DNA from: Clostridiaceae bacterium
GTDB lineage: Bacteria; Bacillota; Clostridia; Peptostreptococcales; Peptostreptococcaceae
Reading direction: 5' to 3'
Length of the DNA stretch: 9,547 nucleotides
Assembly: GCA_902362365.1 (NCBI GenBank)
Contig: CABIVQ010000076.1
Coordinates: forward strand, 1-9,547
In this document: piece after piece, positions 6,366-9,547 of the stretch
How positions within the stretch are numbered: position 1 is the first letter of the stretch
How the letters are laid out: each line of letters begins with the position of its first letter
The notes under the pieces: model-generated
Told to the model about the DNA's origin: nothing
Seen by the model: the letters and a program-made list of their open reading frames with translations, nothing else
The model's database searches: none
Translations under genes and position numbers: made by a program

Positions 6366-7652
6366 ATGGGGGAATGCAGTTTTAAATATGGTAATGATAA
6401 ATTAAATACATTTATTAAGGATGAGCAGGTAATTCAAATATTAAAGCCTCAGCAAGTAGAAAAAATAAAAAATATAGAGGATGAGGTATATAGAGTATTA
6501 GACAATCCGATAGGAAGTATGCCACTAAAGGATATTGTAAAACCAGGAGAGAAGATAGCAATTATAGTAAGTGACATAACTAGATCTTGGATGAAAAGTA
6601 ATAAGCTTGTTATTTATATAGTTAATTATCTTTCAAAACTAGGAGTGGAAGATGAAGATATGTTTGTAGTAATTGCACTAGGTGGCCATAGAAAAAGTAC
6701 AAAAGAAGAAATGATAGCTGTAGTAGGAGAAGAAGTAATTAATAGAATTAATGTATATGACCATGAATGTGAAGATAAAGAAGAATTAGTTTATTTAGGA
6801 GAATCAAGTAGAAAAACTCCTATTTATTTAAATAAAAGAGTACATGAAGCAGATAGAGTTATACTAACAGGAGGAATAGTATTCCATATATTTGCAGGTT
6901 TCGGTGGTGGAGCTAAATCAATATTACCAGGTGTTGTAGGAATAGAAACAATACAAGCTAATCATAGATTAAGCTTCAATCCAGGAAAGTCTAGTGGATT
7001 AAATTTAAACGCAGGACCTAATAAAGTAGAAGGAAATCCATTAAGAGAAGATATGAATGAAGTTTGTAAAATAGTAAATCCAGATTTTTTATTTAATGCA
7101 ATATTAGATACAGATGGAGATTTTATAAAATTTGTTGCAGGACATTATTATGATGCATGGTATGAAGGTGGAATGTTCATAAGAAATCTTTATGGGGTAC
7201 AAGTACAAAATCAAGCTGACATAATTGTGGCATCAGCAGGTGGATATCCAAAAGATATTAACTTATATCAAACTATAAAAACAATGGATAATGCATTATA
7301 TGGTGGAAAAGAGGATAGTGTATTAGTTCTTTTAAGTGAGTGTAGAGATGGACTAGGCGCTGATGAATTTGCAGACTGGTTTAAATATAAAACATTAGAG
7401 GATATGGAGAATGCTTTAAAAGAGAATTTTACAGTACCTGGATATGCAGCATATAAAACAGCATATACGGCTAGATATAGAAAGGTTATACTTATATCAA
7501 ATATAGATGACAAAGTAATAAAAGATTTCAATATGATACCATGTCATAATCTAGATGATGCTATGAATATGGCATATGAAATTTGTAAAGAAGAAAATCC
7601 GAAGGTAATTTTAATGCCTTATGGAGGTAATACATTACCAATTTCAATGTAA
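6366..7652 (+). CDS. larA: LarA-family nickel-pincer-dependent 2-hydroxyacid racemase/epimerase
   Basis: LarA enzymes interconvert D- and L-2-hydroxyacids such as lactate, by hydride transfer to a nickel-pincer nucleotide (NPN) cofactor. The 428-residue length is typical. Known key residues are all present and fall at the same numbers as in Lactobacillus plantarum LarA: R73 in SDITR (about R75 there), H108 in GGHRKST, H174 in FHIFAGFGGGAK, cofactor-binding K184, and H200 in NHRL. The later GGYPKDINLYQ motif (292-302) is also intact. Following SDITR the sequence is SWMK rather than the Pro usual in lactate racemases, so the substrate may be another hydroxyacid. ATG 6366 follows AAAAGGAG. A strong terminator ends the gene. 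No larB, larC or larE for NPN synthesis is in the window. Family very secure; lactate specificity unproven. Confidence 0.88.
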   Translation: MGECSFKYGNDKLNTFIKDEQVIQILKPQQVEKIKNIEDEVYRVLDNPIGSMPLKDIVKPGEKIAIIVSDITRSWMKSNKLVIYIVNYLSKLGVEDEDMFVVIALGGHRKSTKEEMIAVVGEEVINRINVYDHECEDKEELVYLGESSRKTPIYLNKRVHEADRVILTGGIVFHIFAGFGGGAKSILPGVVGIETIQANHRLSFNPGKSSGLNLNAGPNKVEGNPLREDMNEVCKIVNPDFLFNAILDTDGDFIKFVAGHYYDAWYEGGMFIRNLYGVQVQNQADIIVASAGGYPKDINLYQTIKTMDNALYGGKEDSVLVLLSECRDGLGADEFADWFKYKTLEDMENALKENFTVPGYAAYKTAYTARYRKVILISNIDDKVIKDFNMIPCHNLDDAMNMAYEICKEENPKVILMPYGGNTLPISM

Positions 7653-7654
7653 AT

Positions 7655-7710
7655 AAAAAAGGCTATCTCAAAGTAGATATTATCCATCTACTTTGAGAAA
7701 TGCCTTTTTT
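7655..7710. terminator. Bidirectional terminator between larA and gtrA-like gene
   Basis: CTCAAAGTAGAT (7667-7678) pairs perfectly with 7686-7697. Beyond a small internal loop, GGC/GCC and six A-T pairs extend the stem. It ends in TTTTTT on the plus strand and, through AAAAAA at 7655-7660, in a T-run on the minus strand too. It lies between convergent genes and should stop transcription both ways. Confidence 0.9.
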
Positions 7711-7727
7711 ATTTTAGTTAAAAATAA

Positions 7728-8156
7728 TTATTTTAATTTCGGATTGTTTATAACAAATTTCATTAAGAAAAATACTGGTATAGTAGATATAACTGGTGCT
7801 AACATTGGTGCAAATACCTTACTAATATTTAATATATTAACCATTAGTAAAATAACTCCCATATTTAATATATATTCGAATATGTAAACTAAGAATGTAA
7901 GTAAAAATTTTTTGAAAGACAGATTATTATTTTTAAATGTATATTTTGAATTTAAAAAATATGAAGCTGTTATGCTAATAACACTTACTATTGTATATGC
8001 TATTAAATAATTCATTTTAAATCCAAGAAACAGTATAAGATAAAATATTTGAGATACCCAAAAGTTACTTATTCCTACTATATTGAATCTTATATACTCA
8101 ACAAACTTAGATTTGGTATTTTTTAAGTTAAAAGAAAAATGCTTATTCATTTTCAT
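7728..8156 (-). CDS. GtrA-family small membrane protein
   Basis: This protein of up to 142 residues has four predicted transmembrane helices (about 23-44, 50-68, 82-108, 112-134) and the family signature SYFLNSKYTF (65-74) between helices two and three. GtrA-like proteins are thought to flip lipid-linked sugars, such as undecaprenyl-phosphate-glucose, for modification of cell-envelope polymers. Usually a glycosyltransferase lies next to them; none is visible here, so it may be an orphan. Two starts are possible: ATG 8156 lies only 3 nt from the AAAAGGAG ribosome binding site (8167-8160), while ATG 8150, two codons later, has a better 9-nt spacing and is my preference. The gene converges on larA through the shared terminator and is divergent from the UPF0251 gene. 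Family is well supported; its glycan role is unproven. Confidence 0.8.
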   Translation of the reverse strand: MKMNKHFSFNLKNTKSKFVEYIRFNIVGISNFWVSQIFYLILFLGFKMNYLIAYTIVSVISITASYFLNSKYTFKNNNLSFKKFLLTFLVYIFEYILNMGVILLMVNILNISKVFAPMLAPVISTIPVFFLMKFVINNPKLK

Positions 8157-8297
8157 AATCTCCTTTTAAATAGTAATATAAGTAATTATATAATAATAAA
8201 AATAAGTTGTATATACAGGTTATTATGCCTAAAATTTAAAAATCAAATTATAAATATGTTTAACTTTAATGTATTTTATATTTGTAAATAAAATATT

Positions 8298-8311
8298 AGT
8301 AATATATTACT
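8298..8311. promoter_or_regulatory. 14-bp perfect palindrome, possible operator
   Basis: AGTAATATATTACT is a perfect palindrome in the middle of a divergent spacer, about 165 bp before the UPF0251 start and 145 bp from the GtrA-like start. It suits a small dimeric HTH protein, but A+T richness makes chance palindromes fairly likely. Confidence 0.3.
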
Positions 8312-8388
8312 GCAGGACATGATTTCTATTATATTTTCAAAATCAGCAAATAGGATGAGAAGAATGAATATAGATATAATAGGCATAA

Positions 8389-8417
8389 TTAAAAATACAT
8401 AATTCCTATTCTATAAT
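8389..8417 (+). promoter_or_regulatory. Probable promoter of the UPF0251 gene
   Basis: TTAAAA (8389-8394) and a perfect TATAAT (8412-8417) are 17 bp apart, placing the start of transcription about 50 bp upstream of the ATG at 8476. Confidence 0.45.
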
Positions 8418-8475
8418 TAATTAAATTATCACTTATTTAAATGTTAAAGGAACTATGATTTTAGGAGGTTTAGTT

Positions 8476-8931
8476 ATGAAACAACCTAGAAAATATGATT
8501 ATAGAAGATATTTCACAGAAAAAACATATCTTGAATACTTAATAAGAAGTGATGAATTAGAAGAAGTGAAATTAACTAAAGAAGAAATGGAAGCTATAAA
8601 TTTAAAAGATGTAAAAGGATATACTAAAAGAGAATGCTCAAAAAGAATGGGGATTTCAGGGAAAAATTTTCAAAACTTAATTGAAGAAGCTCGAAAAAAA
8701 ATTTCAATAGCATTAATTGAGGGAAAATCTATAAAAATAACTGTAGAAGAGGAAGTTGAGGAAGAAGACTTACATGATGTAAAAGCTTGCAAATTTAGAT
8801 GTGCCATATGTGGATATATCTACTATGTAAATTATGAATATCAAGACATTGTTTGTCCAAAGTGCAATTCAACAAAAGTAATGTCAAGTGAAGAAGCAGG
8901 ATTTAGCGAAAAATGGTCTATTAAGAAGTAG
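8476..8931 (+). CDS. UPF0251/DUF134-family DNA-binding protein with C-terminal zinc ribbon
   Basis: With the start chosen here the protein has 151 residues. I prefer ATG 8476 over an in-frame ATG at 8455 because AGGAGGT (8463-8469) precedes it at normal spacing; the earlier start has no site. The N-terminal half resembles the DUF134 (UPF0251) family: EEMEAINLKDVKGYT then a helix-turn-helix (about 44-72, KRECSKRMGISGKNFQNLIEE), ending in ARKKISIALIEGKSI. These proteins are predicted DNA binders of unknown target. After a Glu-rich linker (89-99) comes a likely zinc ribbon, C109-x2-C112 and C127-x2-C130. Its own promoter and the palindrome upstream could allow autoregulation. The gene is followed by a small membrane protein on the same strand but with a separate promoter. 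Family fairly secure; target genes unknown. Confidence 0.75.
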   Translation: MKQPRKYDYRRYFTEKTYLEYLIRSDELEEVKLTKEEMEAINLKDVKGYTKRECSKRMGISGKNFQNLIEEARKKISIALIEGKSIKITVEEEVEEEDLHDVKACKFRCAICGYIYYVNYEYQDIVCPKCNSTKVMSSEEAGFSEKWSIKK

Positions 8932-8938
8932 ATAATAA

Positions 8939-8967
8939 TTGACTTAGTAATTTCAGTCTGATATTAT
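8939..8967 (+). promoter_or_regulatory. Promoter of the small membrane protein gene
   Basis: TTGACT (8939-8944) and TATTAT (8962-8967) are exactly 17 bp apart, with TG one base before the -10. It is the best sigma-A-like promoter in the window. It begins 7 bp after the UPF0251 stop codon. Confidence 0.6.
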
Positions 8968-8991
8968 TACTTTAATGCCACAATCATATAA

Positions 8992-9010
8992 CTTGAATCT
9001 TTTATTCAAG
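8992..9010 (+). other. Hairpin in the leader of the small membrane protein gene
   Basis: CTTGAAT and ATTCAAG form a perfect 7-bp stem around CTTTT, followed by ATTTTAGG. It could be a weak terminator for the UPF0251 transcript or a leader hairpin, ending 12 nt before the ribosome binding site of the next gene. Confidence 0.4.
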
Positions 9011-9036
9011 ATTTTAGGAATAGAGGAGATGACAAG

Positions 9037-9246
9037 GTGAAAATATTAGATACAGTAATAATAGGAATAGACTTAATGTTATTTATGTATTTTTATAATG
9101 TAGCAATAAATACAACTGATATGACGACAAGATTAATATCTTGTGCGGCTATGACTTTTGAAGTTTATTTTATTAGAAAGCATATAAAAATAATGAGAAA
9201 ATTAAATATAGCAAAAAATGAAAATACAACGAAAGATAAACAATAG
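9037..9246 (+). CDS. Small membrane protein of unknown function (69 residues)
   Basis: I do not recognise a family. The GTG start is supported by GAGGAG (9023-9028) at 8-nt spacing; no ATG upstream is in frame. The N-terminus is hydrophobic (about residues 4-23, VIIGIDLMLFMYFYNVAI), and a second hydrophobic stretch runs over about 32-46 (LISCAAMTFEVYFI). A basic patch (RKHIKIMRK) and a polar, Lys/Asn/Thr-rich tail follow. This suggests a one- or two-helix membrane protein with a cytoplasmic positive tail. Its own promoter, good ribosome binding site and terminator argue that the gene is real. It follows the UPF0251 gene but need not work with it. Confidence 0.65.
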   Translation: MKILDTVIIGIDLMLFMYFYNVAINTTDMTTRLISCAAMTFEVYFIRKHIKIMRKLNIAKNENTTKDKQ

Positions 9247-9254
9247 TTAATAAT

Positions 9255-9282
9255 AAAAGTGCCTAAATTTAGGTGCTTTTTT
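9255..9282 (+). terminator. Terminator of the small membrane protein gene
   Basis: AAAGTGCCT pairs with AGGTGCTTT, with two G-T wobbles, around an AAATTT loop, followed by more T residues. It lies 9 bp after the stop codon. Confidence 0.8.
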
Positions 9283-9404
9283 AATTCTTTAAATTATATA
9301 TATGTATTTGATATTAGATTAATTATTGTGAATTATAAATTAGAAAAGATGAACAAATCAAATAATAAGTATATTATTTTTTAGGTTTTGTTAATTAGAT
9401 ATGA

Positions 9405-9419
9405 TGAGAATTATTCTCG
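9405..9419. promoter_or_regulatory. Fur-family-like inverted repeat
   Basis: TGAGAATTATTCTCG has a 7-1-7 layout like the Fur/Zur/PerR boxes. It matches TGATAATnATTATCA at 11 of 14 fixed positions, and two of the three changes are symmetric, keeping a 6-bp dyad. It overlaps a possible -10, as a repressor site would. No metal gene is in the window to support it. Confidence 0.35.
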
Positions 9420-9439
9420 AATTGATAAATAAACCGAGA
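9415..9439 (+). other. Small hairpin in the right-end leader
   Basis: TCTCG and CGAGA pair over 5 bp around a 15-nt A+T-rich loop, just after the Fur-like repeat. The left arm is shared with that repeat, so DNA operator and RNA hairpin cannot both be assumed. Confidence 0.25.
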
Positions 9440-9467
9440 GGTTAAATTAAGTTTCATATTTTTAAAA

Positions 9468-9525
9468 ATTTGCATGGCAAACAAGCCTAACGAAATTATA
9501 AAATTTTTAGGCTACAAATGCAATT
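9468..9525. ncRNA. Nested two-helix RNA-like structure of unknown class
   Basis: An outer 6-bp helix TTGCAT/ATGCAA encloses an inner 7-bp helix AGCCTAA/TTAGGCT, itself extended inside by AAATT/AATTT around ATAA. The inner-outer junction contains GGCAAAC on the left and ACA on the right. It could be a riboswitch-like leader or an sRNA on the plus strand. On the minus strand ATTTTTAAAAAT follows, so it might instead end a gene coming from the right. No known class fits. Confidence 0.35.
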
Positions 9526-9547
9526 AATATTTGATGAACCAATTAAC

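Larger units (their letters stand above)
8157..8454. other. Divergent intergenic region between the GtrA-like and UPF0251 genes
   Basis: About 300 bp of A+T-rich DNA without a credible gene. It holds the GtrA-like ribosome binding site at the left, a 14-bp palindrome at 8298-8311 and the UPF0251 promoter at the right. A 15-codon frame at 8355-8402 has no ribosome binding site and is not called. No RNA gene is recognised. Confidence 0.6.
9283..9547. other. Non-coding right end with regulatory and RNA-like structure
   Basis: These 265 bp hold no credible ORF; the longest frame from an ATG near 9401 has 14 codons and no ribosome binding site. They contain a Fur-like inverted repeat, a possible TATGAT -10 (9400-9405), and two hairpins, described separately. 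The left part (9283-9380) is plain A+T-rich DNA in which I see nothing specific. Confidence 0.55.

Noticed and set aside
7693..7887. Plus-strand frame overlapping the terminator and the GtrA-like gene
   Set aside because: It starts inside the bidirectional terminator stem and is antisense to the GtrA-like gene, whose membrane helices and signature motif are clear.
8355..8402. A 15-codon leader peptide before the UPF0251 gene
   Set aside because: No ribosome binding site, and its end lies upstream of the likely transcription start, so it would not be on the mRNA.
9468..9530. A c-di-GMP-I (GEMM) riboswitch, suggested by GGCAAAC and CGAAA
   Set aside because: The expected GNRA tetraloop stem, the GCAAAGC segment and the second helix with its receptor are missing, so the match is to scattered short words only.
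1..9547. CRISPR arrays, insertion sequences, tRNA or rRNA genes, or a defence island
   Set aside because: No regularly spaced direct repeats, transposase frames, terminal repeats with target duplications, conserved RNA gene segments or defence-type genes were seen.

Overview
The window is about 70% A+T, with strong AGGAGG-type ribosome binding sites, factor-independent terminators and A/T-ending codons. This fits a low-GC Firmicute, most likely a member of the Clostridia (the style resembles Clostridium or Peptostreptococcaceae). No rRNA, tRNA, CRISPR array, transposase or phage structural gene is visible. The species cannot be named from the sequence alone.

Layout, left to right. A terminator at the left edge (about 28-50) closes a plus-strand gene outside the window. 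A minus-strand ssb (139-564) stands alone, without rpsF or rpsR. It is divergent from a sodium/proton-coupled glutamate/aspartate-type (DAACS) symporter at 874-2145, which ends at a strong terminator. A MerR-family regulator with a GyrI-like effector domain (2270-3112) is followed directly by a MATE efflux pump (3179-4486). Between the two lies a textbook MerR-type promoter, with -35 and -10 hexamers 19 bp apart. This looks like a complete drug-sensing and efflux module of the BmrR/Bmr kind.

The central region holds a YkvI-like membrane transporter (4647-5720) and two larA-type genes (nickel-pincer 2-hydroxyacid racemase/epimerase family). The first larA copy (5757-6275) is a pseudogene. It keeps the start, one frameshifted N-terminal part, a short island of the central GYPKDINLYQ motif, and the last dozen codons, with two large internal deletions. 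The second copy (6366-7652) is intact and keeps all the known catalytic and cofactor residues. It has its own extended -10 promoter. The likely past arrangement is a transporter-racemase operon whose proximal racemase has decayed while a diverged paralog took over or persisted.

A bidirectional terminator (about 7655-7710) separates larA from a convergent GtrA-family membrane protein on the minus strand (7728-8156). A 300-bp divergent spacer with a 14-bp palindrome follows. Then come a UPF0251/DUF134 HTH protein with a C-terminal zinc ribbon (8476-8931) and a 69-codon small membrane protein (9037-9246), each with a credible promoter. The last 265 bp are non-coding. They carry a Fur-like inverted repeat and two nested RNA hairpins, which look like the regulatory leader of a gene beyond the right edge.

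The most interesting points are the traceable decay of the larA duplicate beside a YkvI transporter of unknown substrate, the MerR 19-bp-spacer promoter driving the MATE pump, and the unassigned structured element at the right end.
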